Of a stretch of DNA of 64,000 nucleotides, positions 1 to 7,594 are shown one piece after another. The DNA comes from UMGS1889 sp900556055 (lineage in GTDB: Bacteria; Bacillota; Clostridia; Oscillospirales; Ruminococcaceae), in contig CABQEV010000003.1 of NCBI GenBank assembly GCA_902463265.1, positions 134,313 to 198,312 on the forward strand, given 5' to 3'. How positions within the stretch are numbered: the stretch's first letter is position 1; each line of letters opens with the position of its first letter. The translations under genes were made by a program, and so were the position numbers. A model generated the notes under the pieces. The model did no database searches. It worked only from the letters and a program-made list of their open reading frames with translations, and was not told the origin of the DNA.

Positions 1-189
1 CAGTTTTGACATTCCGAGACCTACCGCACCCGATGATACGAGAATAACTTCGTGTCCCGCATTTTGCAGGTCCGCAAATACCTTTACAAGCCTTTCAACT
101 CTGCGGATATTGAGCCTTCCCGTGCGGTGGGTGAGCGTGGAGGTGCCGAGCTTGATGACTATTCTTTTTTTATCGTTTATATTGAACAT
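1..189 (-). CDS. proB: Glutamate 5-kinase, N-terminal 63 residues (runs off the window edge)
   Basis: First step of proline synthesis: ATP-dependent phosphorylation of the glutamate gamma-carboxyl, cytosolic. The visible residues include the amino-acid-kinase opening RIVIKLGTSTLTH and the glycine-rich VILVSSGAVGLG, arranged as in ProB. The ATG is preceded by GGGAG with an 8-nt gap. The gene lies 18 nt downstream of the hydroxyacid dehydrogenase on the same strand and is probably the third gene of that operon. The catalytic remainder and any PUA domain lie outside the window, so length and integrity cannot be judged. Confidence 0.9.
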   Translation of the reverse strand, partial: MFNINDKKRIVIKLGTSTLTHRTGRLNIRRVERLVKVFADLQNAGHEVILVSSGAVGLGMSKL

Positions 190-207
190 ATAATTATCTC
201 CCAAAAT

Positions 208-1155
208 TCAGTTTACGTTATTCAGCTTCCGTCCCTCGGAAAATGCCAGCAGATTGTCATAGACTATGCCGACAAGACGCTCTCTTGTCTGGAGCGGTGC
301 CCATGCGACATGCGGAGTAAGGATACAGTTCGGCGCAGTGAGGAGCGGACAGTCCGGATCCATAGGTTCAGTTTCTATGACATCGGCTGCTGCGGCTGTG
401 ATCTTTCCTGAAACAAGAGCGTCCCTGAGTGCGTTTTCATCAACGATAGGGCCTCTTGCTGTGTTTATGACGACTGCCGTTTTCTTCATGAGCGACAGCG
501 TGCGTTCATTCACAAGCTTTCTTGTCTGTTCGGTAAGAGGACAGTGGACTGACAGGAAATCCGCTTCCGCAAAAACAGTGTCGAGATCCGCAAATCTAAC
601 GGAACTGTCTGTCTGCGGCGTTCTCGTATGCACTATAACATTCATTCCGAACGCTTTTGCTATCTCTGCGACCTTTTTTCCGATGCTGCCATAGCCGATG
701 ATACCCATATTTTTGCCCGCAAGCTCGGTCAGCGGGAATGGGAAATAGCAGAAATTGGGTGAATTTATCCAGTCGCCGATATGGACAGACTGATTATAAA
801 CAGCGACTCTGTTGGTCAGATGCAGGATAAATGCAAAGACGTGCTGAGCAACCGCATCTGTCGAATATGCCGGGACATTCGTTACGGTTATGCCGCGTTC
901 GCTTGCGGCGGCGATGTCGATATTATTGTATCCCGTAGCGCACACGCCGATATATTTAAGCTTCGGCAGCGATGCGATCACATCGGCAGTAAACAGTGTT
1001 TTGTTGCAGAGGACGGCATCAGCATCAATGCATCGTTCGGTTATCTGCGACGGGTGAGTGGCCTCGTACTCGGTAAAATCCCACTTTTCGTGGAATTTAT
1101 CAAAGGAGATATCCCCGACAGATATTGCCTGTTTTTCAAGAATTACCGCTTTCAT
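208..1155 (-). CDS. D-2-hydroxyacid dehydrogenase (hydroxypyruvate/glyoxylate reductase-like)
   Basis: A cytosolic NAD(P)-dependent oxidoreductase of the D-isomer 2-hydroxyacid dehydrogenase family, 315 residues, full length for the family. The Rossmann motif IIGYGSIG lies at about residues 152-159. INTARGPIVDENAL holds the substrate-binding Arg, DVIETEPMD holds the catalytic Glu, and LTPHVAWAP holds the catalytic His. I start it at the internal ATG (MKAVILEKQ) because GGAGG sits 9 nt upstream; a longer in-frame extension is Arg/Lys-rich and lies inside the upstream gene. It overlaps the 3' end of the upstream membrane-protein gene by 20 nt and proB follows at once. Exact substrate (glycerate, lactate, other) cannot be read from sequence. 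Confidence 0.9.
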   Translation of the reverse strand: MKAVILEKQAISVGDISFDKFHEKWDFTEYEATHPSQITERCIDADAVLCNKTLFTADVIASLPKLKYIGVCATGYNNIDIAAASERGITVTNVPAYSTDAVAQHVFAFILHLTNRVAVYNQSVHIGDWINSPNFCYFPFPLTELAGKNMGIIGYGSIGKKVAEIAKAFGMNVIVHTRTPQTDSSVRFADLDTVFAEADFLSVHCPLTEQTRKLVNERTLSLMKKTAVVINTARGPIVDENALRDALVSGKITAAAADVIETEPMDPDCPLLTAPNCILTPHVAWAPLQTRERLVGIVYDNLLAFSEGRKLNNVN

Positions 1156-1474
1156 CAGGCTTTTCCTCCGTCTTTTCGGATCTGTTTTCCGCTTCTGCGG
1201 CTTCTTCCTCGGCTTCACGCTTCTTTGTATATTTATGCATCGAGATCATGGCCAGCACAAACAGAACGATCTCTTCCAGACCGAGAAGCGCTATGAACCA
1301 GCTGCTGTGATCGACGTAAATAAGCAGTGTTGAGAGTATGCCCAGCATAAGGTAAAGCTGATATTTTTCCTTTCTGATCTTGAAATGTATTCCCAGAACG
1401 ATCAGGCTTATTACAATAAATCCGATATGCAGGGGGAGGGGCAGGGGAAAAATTACGGAATATTGGTTGACCAT
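1136..1474 (-). CDS. Small membrane protein with acidic C-terminal tail, unknown function
   Basis: 112 residues with three hydrophobic segments (about residues 15-31, 41-53 and 59-77), then a Lys-rich stop-transfer stretch and a Glu-rich soluble tail of about 30 residues. I do not recognise a family. It is the first gene after a TTGCAA-N17-TATACT promoter and overlaps the start of the hydroxyacid dehydrogenase gene, so the two are probably translationally coupled. AAGGA lies 10 nt before the ATG. Confidence 0.75.
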   Translation of the reverse strand: MVNQYSVIFPLPLPLHIGFIVISLIVLGIHFKIRKEKYQLYLMLGILSTLLIYVDHSSWFIALLGLEEIVLFVLAMISMHKYTKKREAEEEAAEAENRSEKTEEKPDESGNS

Positions 1475-1507
1475 GTGTTTCAGATCCTTTCATGAAATTC
1501 ACATTTC

Positions 1508-1536
1508 AGTATATCACACATTTCACTGATTTGCAA
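1508..1536 (-). promoter_or_regulatory. Promoter of the membrane protein/hydroxyacid dehydrogenase/proB operon
   Basis: On the minus strand TTGCAA (1531-1536) and TATACT (1508-1513) are separated by 17 bp. It is about 34 bp upstream of the first ATG. Confidence 0.7.
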
Positions 1537-1641
1537 GAGAAAAGCGCATTATTTATCTTTCCCGTGGGATAATTTTCTGAATTTAAACGGATTTTGGTTA
1601 TTTTCAACAATTATTTCTGCGCCGATATTACCCGATTATGC

Positions 1642-1670
1642 TTGACAAATGGGATTTTGCATAGTACAAT
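1642..1670 (+). promoter_or_regulatory. ilvD promoter
   Basis: TTGACA (1642-1647), 17-bp spacer, TACAAT (1665-1670). The leader is short (about 28 nt), leaving no room for a T-box or leader-peptide attenuator, unlike many branched-chain amino acid genes. Confidence 0.85.
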
Positions 1671-1704
1671 TATATAAAAATCATCTATAAAAGAGGTATG
1701 GATC

Positions 1705-3369
1705 ATGGCATGTAATTTTTTCTGCGACGGAGTTGACAAGGCTCCTCAGCGTTCACTTTTCAACGCTCTCGGCATGACTAAGGAGGAAATGGAAAGACCT
1801 CTCGTAGGCATCGTTTCTTCATATAACGAGATCGTTCCCGGTCATATGAATATCGACAAGATCACAGAGGCTGTAAAGCTCGGCGTTGCTATGGCGGGCG
1901 GAACTCCTGTTGTTTTCCCTGCCATCGCTGTCTGCGACGGTATCGCTATGGGACACGTCGGAATGAAGTATTCCCTCGTAACACGTGACCTTATCGCAGA
2001 TTCAACAGAGTGCATGGCACTTGCTCATCACTTCGATGCTCTTGTCATGATCCCCAACTGCGACAAGAATGTTCCGGGTCTGCTGATGGCTGCTGCAAGA
2101 GTCAATGTTCCGACTGTGTTCGTTTCGGGCGGACCTATGCTCGCAGGACACGTAAAGGGCGGAAAGACCTCGCTTTCAAGCATGTTCGAGGCTGTCGGCA
2201 CATACAAAGCAGGCAAGTTCGGCATTGAAGATGTCGAGGAATTCGAGAACAAGGCTTGCCCGACCTGCGGTTCATGTTCAGGTATGTACACAGCAAACTC
2301 CATGAACTGTCTTACTGAGGTTCTCGGCATGGGACTCAGAGGAAACGGTACAATCCCTGCTGTATATTCCGAGAGAATAAAGCTTGCAAAGCACGCAGGC
2401 ATGGCTGTTATGGAGCTTCTCAAGAAGAATATCCGTCCCAGAGATATAATGACAGAGGCTGCATTCAAGAATGCTATCGCCGCTGATATGGCGCTCGGCT
2501 GCTCCACAAACTCAATGCTCCATCTCCCCGCTATCGCACATGAATGCGGCATCGAGCTTGATCTTGAGCTGGTAAATCAGATCTCGGAAAGAACGCCCAA
2601 CATCTGTCATCTTGCTCCTGCGGGACATACATATATGGAAGATCTCAATGAGGCAGGCGGCGTTTATGCCGTACTCAATGAGCTTGCAAAGAAGGATCTT
2701 ATCGACACAAGCTGCATGACATGCACAGGAAAAACTGTTGCTGAGAATATCGCAGGCTGCGTAAACAAGGATCCTTCGATCATCCGTCCTATCGACGATC
2801 CGTTCATGCCCAACGGAGGAATCGCAGTTCTGAGAGGAAATCTTGCCCCCGATACATGCGTAGTAAAGCGTTCTGCTGTCGCTCCCGAGATGCTGAAGCA
2901 TTCGGGCCCCGCAAAGGTATTCGACTGCGAGGAGGACGCACTTGACGCTATCAACAGCGGAAAGATCGCTGACGGCGATGTTGTTGTTATCCGCTATGAA
3001 GGACCTAAGGGCGGCCCCGGAATGAGAGAAATGCTCAACCCGACCTCCGCTATTGTCGGAAGAGGACAGGGAAGTACGGTTGCCCTCATCACTGACGGAC
3101 GTTTCTCGGGCGCAACAAGAGGCGCTGCTATCGGCCACGTATCTCCCGAAGCTGCTGTCGGCGGACCTATCGCACTTGTAAAGGACGGCGATATCATCGA
3201 CATCGACATCAACGCACACAGCATCAGCCTGCGTGTAAGCGATGAAGAGCTTGCAAAGCGCCGTGCGGAGTGGACACCCCGTCAGCCCAAGATCACAACG
3301 GGATATTCCGCAAGATATGCATCTCTCGTAACATCTGCAAACAGAGGAGCTATCCTTGAAGTAAAATAA
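1705..3369 (+). CDS. ilvD: Dihydroxy-acid dehydratase
   Basis: Dehydrates 2,3-dihydroxy-isovalerate and 2,3-dihydroxy-3-methylvalerate to the 2-keto acid precursors of valine and isoleucine; cytosolic Fe-S enzyme. 554 residues, the usual IlvD length. The cluster-binding Cys119 (in NCDKNVPG) and Cys191 (in CPTCGSCSGMYTANSMN) are present, with Cys77 in CDGIAMGH nearby. The family GGP(M)LAG and GRFSGATRG motifs are intact. AGAGG precedes the ATG by 8 nt. It stands alone between its own promoter and a strong terminator; ilvB of the same pathway lies about 40 kb away in this window and no ilvC or ilvN is seen. Confidence 0.97.
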   Translation: MACNFFCDGVDKAPQRSLFNALGMTKEEMERPLVGIVSSYNEIVPGHMNIDKITEAVKLGVAMAGGTPVVFPAIAVCDGIAMGHVGMKYSLVTRDLIADSTECMALAHHFDALVMIPNCDKNVPGLLMAAARVNVPTVFVSGGPMLAGHVKGGKTSLSSMFEAVGTYKAGKFGIEDVEEFENKACPTCGSCSGMYTANSMNCLTEVLGMGLRGNGTIPAVYSERIKLAKHAGMAVMELLKKNIRPRDIMTEAAFKNAIAADMALGCSTNSMLHLPAIAHECGIELDLELVNQISERTPNICHLAPAGHTYMEDLNEAGGVYAVLNELAKKDLIDTSCMTCTGKTVAENIAGCVNKDPSIIRPIDDPFMPNGGIAVLRGNLAPDTCVVKRSAVAPEMLKHSGPAKVFDCEEDALDAINSGKIADGDVVVIRYEGPKGGPGMREMLNPTSAIVGRGQGSTVALITDGRFSGATRGAAIGHVSPEAAVGGPIALVKDGDIIDIDINAHSISLRVSDEELAKRRAEWTPRQPKITTGYSARYASLVTSANRGAILEVK

Positions 3370-3381
3370 TATCGTATCATA

Positions 3382-3420
3382 AAAAGGTCTGCACCTCAGA
3401 CAATAAGGTGCAGACCTTTT
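3382..3420. terminator. Bidirectional terminator between ilvD and the nucleoside kinase-like gene
   Basis: A 15-bp perfect stem (3382-3396 with 3406-3420), 9-nt loop, with A-rich left and T-rich right flanks so that it can terminate both convergent genes. Confidence 0.9.
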
Positions 3421-4353
3421 TTAATAATCATAATCGCTTCCGCCGACGAATTCACGTATAAGCGAGATTTTAGGCGAATATTTAACGTCCATTGCTTCCA
3501 GATCTTTCAGAAATGCACAAATTGTGCGGTAATCTTCATTATCCGCAAGAGATGAACATTTCAGCAGGTCATCGTAAACGGCGTTTTTGTAAACGGATGC
3601 TTCATATGCGAGAAATGTGTCGATCTCGACGGATGCACGATCCTTGAACGGCATGATATACAGTTCCTCACCATTTGAAACACTGTCGAAAAGTGTGAAT
3701 ATCTCGCCGATGCTGCGTCCTCTGAAAAGCCTGTCACGGTTTATGCGGCGGAGCAGGCGGATAAGCCTCGGGTGCATAACTGCGCCGTCTGCGGACATTA
3801 TTCTTGTACGCACGCTGACATAGATCCCCTTGGCGAAGCTGCTGACCTGTCCCGTAACTTCGGGATTGAGTGCATGTATGCCCTCGAATATAACGATCTC
3901 GTTTTTGCTTCGCTTCATCATGACCGCTCGGGGACGTGACTGCGTTGCGAAATCAAATACGGGTATTTCAACGGTTTCACAGTTGTTTATCATGTTTATG
4001 TGCTTGTTCAGAAGCGGAATATCAAGCCTGTATGGGGATTCAAGATCTATTGAGCCGTCCTCATTTGTCGGGAGCTCCGTTGTTTCGCCGGGGAGAAAAT
4101 AGTTATCCATTGAGATCATGTGTGCAGGGATACCCTCGCTCTGGAGGATATTTCCTATCCTGAGTGCAGTTGTCGTTTTGCCTGAGCCGGAGGGACCGGA
4201 TATCAGCACGACGGGGCAGCTGTCCTTGTCTGCTGCGATCTTTTCGGCTGCTTCGTGAAGCTGAGCGTGGTATACGGCCTCGCTTTCATCTGCGAATGAC
4301 TGGGGGGATTCTTTTATCCGTCTGTTTATCTCGGAAATTTCGATACAGTTCAT
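3421..4353 (-). CDS. Nucleoside (uridine) kinase-like P-loop protein
   Basis: Probably a cytosolic NTP-dependent nucleoside kinase of the uridine kinase/phosphoribulokinase superfamily. 310 residues with Walker A GPSGSGKTTTA at about residue 53, a SMDNYF segment like the uridine-binding region of uridine kinases, and IVIFEGIHALNP in the Walker B/lid area. Many clostridial relatives carry an N-terminal TGS/ThrRS-like extension of over 200 residues; this one has only about 45 residues before the kinase core. The ATG at 4353 has AAGGTG 11 nt upstream. Longer in-frame starts would begin inside the promoter and are rejected. Substrate is inferred. Confidence 0.8.
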   Translation of the reverse strand: MNCIEISEINRRIKESPQSFADESEAVYHAQLHEAAEKIAADKDSCPVVLISGPSGSGKTTTALRIGNILQSEGIPAHMISMDNYFLPGETTELPTNEDGSIDLESPYRLDIPLLNKHINMINNCETVEIPVFDFATQSRPRAVMMKRSKNEIVIFEGIHALNPEVTGQVSSFAKGIYVSVRTRIMSADGAVMHPRLIRLLRRINRDRLFRGRSIGEIFTLFDSVSNGEELYIMPFKDRASVEIDTFLAYEASVYKNAVYDDLLKCSSLADNEDYRTICAFLKDLEAMDVKYSPKISLIREFVGGSDYDY

Positions 4354-4399
4354 AAAATAGTCAACACCTTTTTGGATTTGCAGCGATGGCTGCATTAAT

Positions 4400-4428
4400 A
4401 TCATATTATATCTGTGCGAATATGTCAA
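4400..4428 (-). promoter_or_regulatory. Promoter of the nucleoside kinase-like gene
   Basis: Minus strand TTGACA (4423-4428), 17 bp, TATGAT (4400-4405). Its position fixes the gene start downstream of it. Confidence 0.75.
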
Positions 4429-4501
4429 TGGATAATTTATTACGGGATATTATTTTATGCATATTCAACAAAAAATATCAATATAAAATGCAATTTGCGA
4501 T

Positions 4502-4550
4502 TTTACACAGATTTTACACAGCGCAGCCGATGATTTTACATTGTTAAGAT
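4502..4550 (+). promoter_or_regulatory. PhoP-box-like direct-repeat array plus -10 element before the Na/Pi cotransporter gene
   Basis: TTTACA occurs at 4502, 4513 and 4535, that is at 11-bp register with the third slot (4524) degenerate. A -10-like TAAGAT follows at 4545-4550, with no good -35 hexamer. Bacillus PhoP binds TTAACA-like hexamers repeated every 11 bp in roughly the -20 to -60 zone of activated promoters, and this array occupies that zone. The downstream gene is a phosphate transporter, which supports a Pho-regulon reading; that is an inference. Confidence 0.65.
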
Positions 4551-4605
4551 AGACTGTAAAATGATAAGAACAAGCGTAAAATGTGTGAAAGGTTGTAAAA
4601 TCAGC

Positions 4606-6357
4606 ATGAATATTTTTTCATTTTTCTCCTTGCTGGGCGGTCTTGCATTTTTTCTTTTCGGAATGAATATTATGGGTACAAGCCTTGAAAAGCTGTCGGG
4701 CGGAAAGCTTGAAAAGGTCCTTGAAAAGCTTACTTCAAGCCCGATAAAAGGCGTATTTCTGGGACTTGCGGTAACTGCCGTAATTCAGTCGTCATCTGCG
4801 ACTACTGTAATGGTCGTGGGTTTTGTAAACTCTGGCATCATGAAGCTGAGCCAGGCGGCGGGTGTTATCATGGGCGCAAACATAGGAACGACAGTTACGG
4901 CGTGGATACTGAGCCTTACGGGACTTCAGGGCGACGGTCTGCTGATAAACCTTCTCAAACCGACGAATTTTTCGCCTGTTATTGCACTTGCGGGCATTGT
5001 GCTTTATATGTTCTGCAAAAGCGAAAAAAAGAAAGAGGTCGGAACGATCTGCCTTGGATTTGCACTTCTTATGTTCGGAATGGATACAATGAGTACCTCA
5101 GTCCAGCCGCTTGCGGACGATCCGACATTTACATCTGTACTGACAATGTTCTCAAATCCTGTTTTCGGCGTGCTTGCGGGCGCACTGCTTACAGCCGTTA
5201 TCCAGAGCTCGTCGGCATCTGTCGGAATACTTCAGGCACTTTCTTCAACCGGAGCCATCACATTCGGCGCAGCTATACCTATTATTATGGGACAGAACAT
5301 CGGAACATGCGCAACTGCACTGATATCCAGCGTCGGAACTAATAAAAACGCAAAGCGTGCGGCATTTATCCATCTTTATTTCAATATTATCGGAACTACT
5401 ATTTTCCTTCTGGTGTTTTACACTTTCAATGCGATATTCAAATTTTCGTTTATCGACGGACCTGTGAATGAGCTGAATATTGCGGTCGTGCATACGGTGT
5501 TCAATGTCCTTGCAACGGCTGTTCTGCTGCCGTTCAACAAGCAGCTTGAAAAGCTTGCGACGCTTACGGTCAAGGACGGCGAAAACGCTGACAACGGATT
5601 TCGTCTGCTTGATGAAAGATTTCTTGCAACTCCGTCATATGCGGTCGAGCAGTGTGCCGAGGTATCTGCAAAAATGTCGGTGAATGTTGAAAAATCCATC
5701 GTTGATGCGATCAATATGATAGGCGCATACAGCGATAAGACAGCTGTGGAGATAACAGAAAGCGAAAGCCTTGCGGATGCTTATGAGGACAGGATAGGCA
5801 CATATCTCGTAAAGCTTGCGGGTCACGATGTTTCGGCATCCGACAGTTCAAGGATATCGGGACTTCTCCACACGATAGGCGATCTCGAAAGAATAAGCGA
5901 CCATTCTGTGAACATAATGGAATCATCAAGGGAGCTGAAGGAAAAGGAACTGGAATTTCCCGAAGAGGCAGTCAGCGATATCAAGGTGATATCGGAGGCG
6001 GTCAAGGAGATAGTTTCGCTGTCGTTTGAAGCTTTCCGCAGCGGCAGTGCCGAGGGTGCGCTCAGGGTTGAGCCGCTGGAAGAGGTCATCGACGAGCTGC
6101 GTTCGGAGATAAAAACACGTCAGATCGACCGCCTGCGTGACGGATTCAGCACTATGGAGATGGGATTTATCTTCACCGACCTGCTCACAGATCTCGAACG
6201 TGTCGCTGACCACTGCTCGAACATTGCGATAACGCTTATACAGAGCAGGGACAATGTTTTCGATGTTCACAGCTATATCGACCATGTGCATGAGCAGGAC
6301 GAGGAATTCGGCGGAAAATACAAGGATTACAAGAAGAAATACGCACTCGTTCCGTGA
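4606..6357 (+). CDS. Na/Pi cotransporter family protein with C-terminal PhoU-like domain
   Basis: A cytoplasmic-membrane sodium-dependent phosphate transporter, about 583 residues. The two inverted halves each carry the signature AVIQSSSA, at about residues 62 and 203, and the N-terminal 320 residues are strongly hydrophobic. Residues from about 355 on form a soluble helical PhoU-like region (SGLLHTIGDLERISDHSVNI and DLLTDLERVADHCSNIA, two repeats with E/D-x2-R-x2-DH). I prefer the ATG at 4606 (MNIFSFFSLLGG): upstream in-frame codons lie in the repeat-rich leader and have no ribosome site, although AAAGG is a long 13 nt from this ATG. It is monocistronic by context. Confidence 0.93.
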   Translation: MNIFSFFSLLGGLAFFLFGMNIMGTSLEKLSGGKLEKVLEKLTSSPIKGVFLGLAVTAVIQSSSATTVMVVGFVNSGIMKLSQAAGVIMGANIGTTVTAWILSLTGLQGDGLLINLLKPTNFSPVIALAGIVLYMFCKSEKKKEVGTICLGFALLMFGMDTMSTSVQPLADDPTFTSVLTMFSNPVFGVLAGALLTAVIQSSSASVGILQALSSTGAITFGAAIPIIMGQNIGTCATALISSVGTNKNAKRAAFIHLYFNIIGTTIFLLVFYTFNAIFKFSFIDGPVNELNIAVVHTVFNVLATAVLLPFNKQLEKLATLTVKDGENADNGFRLLDERFLATPSYAVEQCAEVSAKMSVNVEKSIVDAINMIGAYSDKTAVEITESESLADAYEDRIGTYLVKLAGHDVSASDSSRISGLLHTIGDLERISDHSVNIMESSRELKEKELEFPEEAVSDIKVISEAVKEIVSLSFEAFRSGSAEGALRVEPLEEVIDELRSEIKTRQIDRLRDGFSTMEMGFIFTDLLTDLERVADHCSNIAITLIQSRDNVFDVHSYIDHVHEQDEEFGGKYKDYKKKYALVP

Positions 6358-6386
6358 TTGACATATTGTTTTTCGGGTGATATAAT
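6358..6386 (+). promoter_or_regulatory. Consensus promoter of the FliB-like gene
   Basis: TTGACA (6358-6363) begins directly after the upstream stop codon, then a 17-bp spacer and TATAAT (6381-6386), a perfect sigma-A match. Confidence 0.85.
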
Positions 6387-6392
6387 AAGTGT

Positions 6393-6420
6393 GTCCGTAC
6401 TGCGGTGCGGACATATTTTT
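6393..6420 (+). terminator. Terminator-like hairpin at the predicted start of the FliB-like transcript
   Basis: 8-bp stem (6393-6400 with 6405-6412, one G-U), tetraloop TGCG, followed by a T-rich stretch. It can end the phosphate transporter transcript, but it also lies at about +1 of the following promoter. Confidence 0.6.
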
Positions 6421-6437
6421 TATTTCAGGTGATGGAT

Positions 6438-7457
6438 ATGGATTTTTATCCCGATTATTATTCAAAGTTTAAATGCATAGCCTCGGAATGCAGCGATAAC
6501 TGCTGTATAGGCTGGGAAATAGATATTGACGATGCAACATATTTACATTATAAAAACTGCGGCGGTGAGTTTGAAAAGCGTGTTGCCGAATGTATACGTA
6601 CAGATGAGGACGGTGTGCACAGCTTCATTCTTGATGAGCATGAACGATGTCCTTTTCTGAACGACAAAAATCTATGTGATGTCTACATAAATCTTGGCAG
6701 CGATGCGCTCGGAAATATATGCACGGATCACCCGAGATTCCGCAATTTTCTGTCATTCGGCACGGAAACGGGCATAGGCTTATGCTGTGAAGCGGCGGCT
6801 GAAATAATCCTCGGCAGGCGAGGAAAATTTTCGCTTGACAGACCTGAACCGCAGTCGGAGGACGGCTTTGAAAATGCTGTTCTCGGGGTGAGAGGTGCGG
6901 CATTCCGCATATTGTCGGCTGACGGAGATGTGTTTGGTTCTCTGCGCAGGCTGTGTGCAACAGCAAAGCGGATACAGCCGCTGCTGGATTGCGAACAGTA
7001 TGATGAGGTATGCCGTATATGTGCGGAAAATACGCAGTCTGCGGATAATGAGCCGTCGTTTCCCGGTCTGTCGGATGATATGATAAAAATGATGGGAACG
7101 CTCGAAAGTATATCTCCCGAGTGGGACGCGATGCTGGAGAAAATATCCCGTTACAATGGCGGATACAGCTTCGATGATGAAACAAATATCCATATAAATG
7201 AGGAGCTGAAGCAGGCGGCGCAGTATTTTGTTTTCAGGCATTTTACAGAAGCGTGCGATGACGGTGAGATCATCTCAAAGGCGTATTTTGCTCACTTCGG
7301 CTGTGCGGTCATCTATGCATCGTGGTGTGCGGCAGGCTGCGGGTCGTTCAGAGAGCGGACAGATGCGGCAAAGCTGTTTTCAAAGCAGTTTGAATATTCC
7401 GAGGAAAACATGGGCGCAGTCTATGATTTCCTTTATGATACATACGCTGAGATGTAA
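6438..7457 (+). CDS. FliB-like (flagellin lysine-N-methylase family) cysteine-cluster protein
   Basis: About 339 residues. The N-terminus carries a cysteine cluster (Cys13, Cys18, Cys22, Cys23 in KCIASECSDNCCIGW), followed by ERCPFLNDKNLCDVY and GNICTDHPRF, the pattern of the FliB/YkgJ family in which cysteines bind a metal or Fe-S centre. Salmonella FliB methylates flagellin lysines. There is no flagellar gene in the window, so a different substrate is quite possible. I start at the second of two close ATGs because AGGTGA is better spaced; starting 6 nt earlier is also possible. Confidence 0.75.
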   Translation: MDFYPDYYSKFKCIASECSDNCCIGWEIDIDDATYLHYKNCGGEFEKRVAECIRTDEDGVHSFILDEHERCPFLNDKNLCDVYINLGSDALGNICTDHPRFRNFLSFGTETGIGLCCEAAAEIILGRRGKFSLDRPEPQSEDGFENAVLGVRGAAFRILSADGDVFGSLRRLCATAKRIQPLLDCEQYDEVCRICAENTQSADNEPSFPGLSDDMIKMMGTLESISPEWDAMLEKISRYNGGYSFDDETNIHINEELKQAAQYFVFRHFTEACDDGEIISKAYFAHFGCAVIYASWCAAGCGSFRERTDAAKLFSKQFEYSEENMGAVYDFLYDTYAEM

Positions 7458-7492
7458 AATTTATAGAAAATCGATAAAAGCTTGACTTCTAC

Positions 7493-7521
7493 TTGACAAT
7501 TCTGATATTATAATATATACT
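7493..7521 (+). promoter_or_regulatory. Promoter of the secreted beta-helix/Fn3 protein
   Basis: TTGACA (7493-7498), 17 bp, TATACT (7516-7521). A TTGACT lies 11 bp upstream of the -35. Confidence 0.8.
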
Positions 7522-7558
7522 ATATGTGAATGTATCAAGAGAAGAAAGGAAGTTATCG

Positions 7559-7594
7559 ATGAAAAAATATTAAGTGTAATAACGGCAGCGGTGA
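7559..7594 (+). other. Out-of-frame native start and signal-peptide codons (A6 tract)
   Basis: An ATG at 7559 has AAAGGA at ideal distance (8 nt) but reads only ATG AAA AAA TAT TAA. If the A-run at 7562-7567 had one more A, it would read on into the long frame and produce a textbook signal peptide (MKK, then a hydrophobic core, ending RSFA before LDK). As sequenced, the start codon and the rest of the gene are separated by a one-base shift. Confidence 0.8.
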
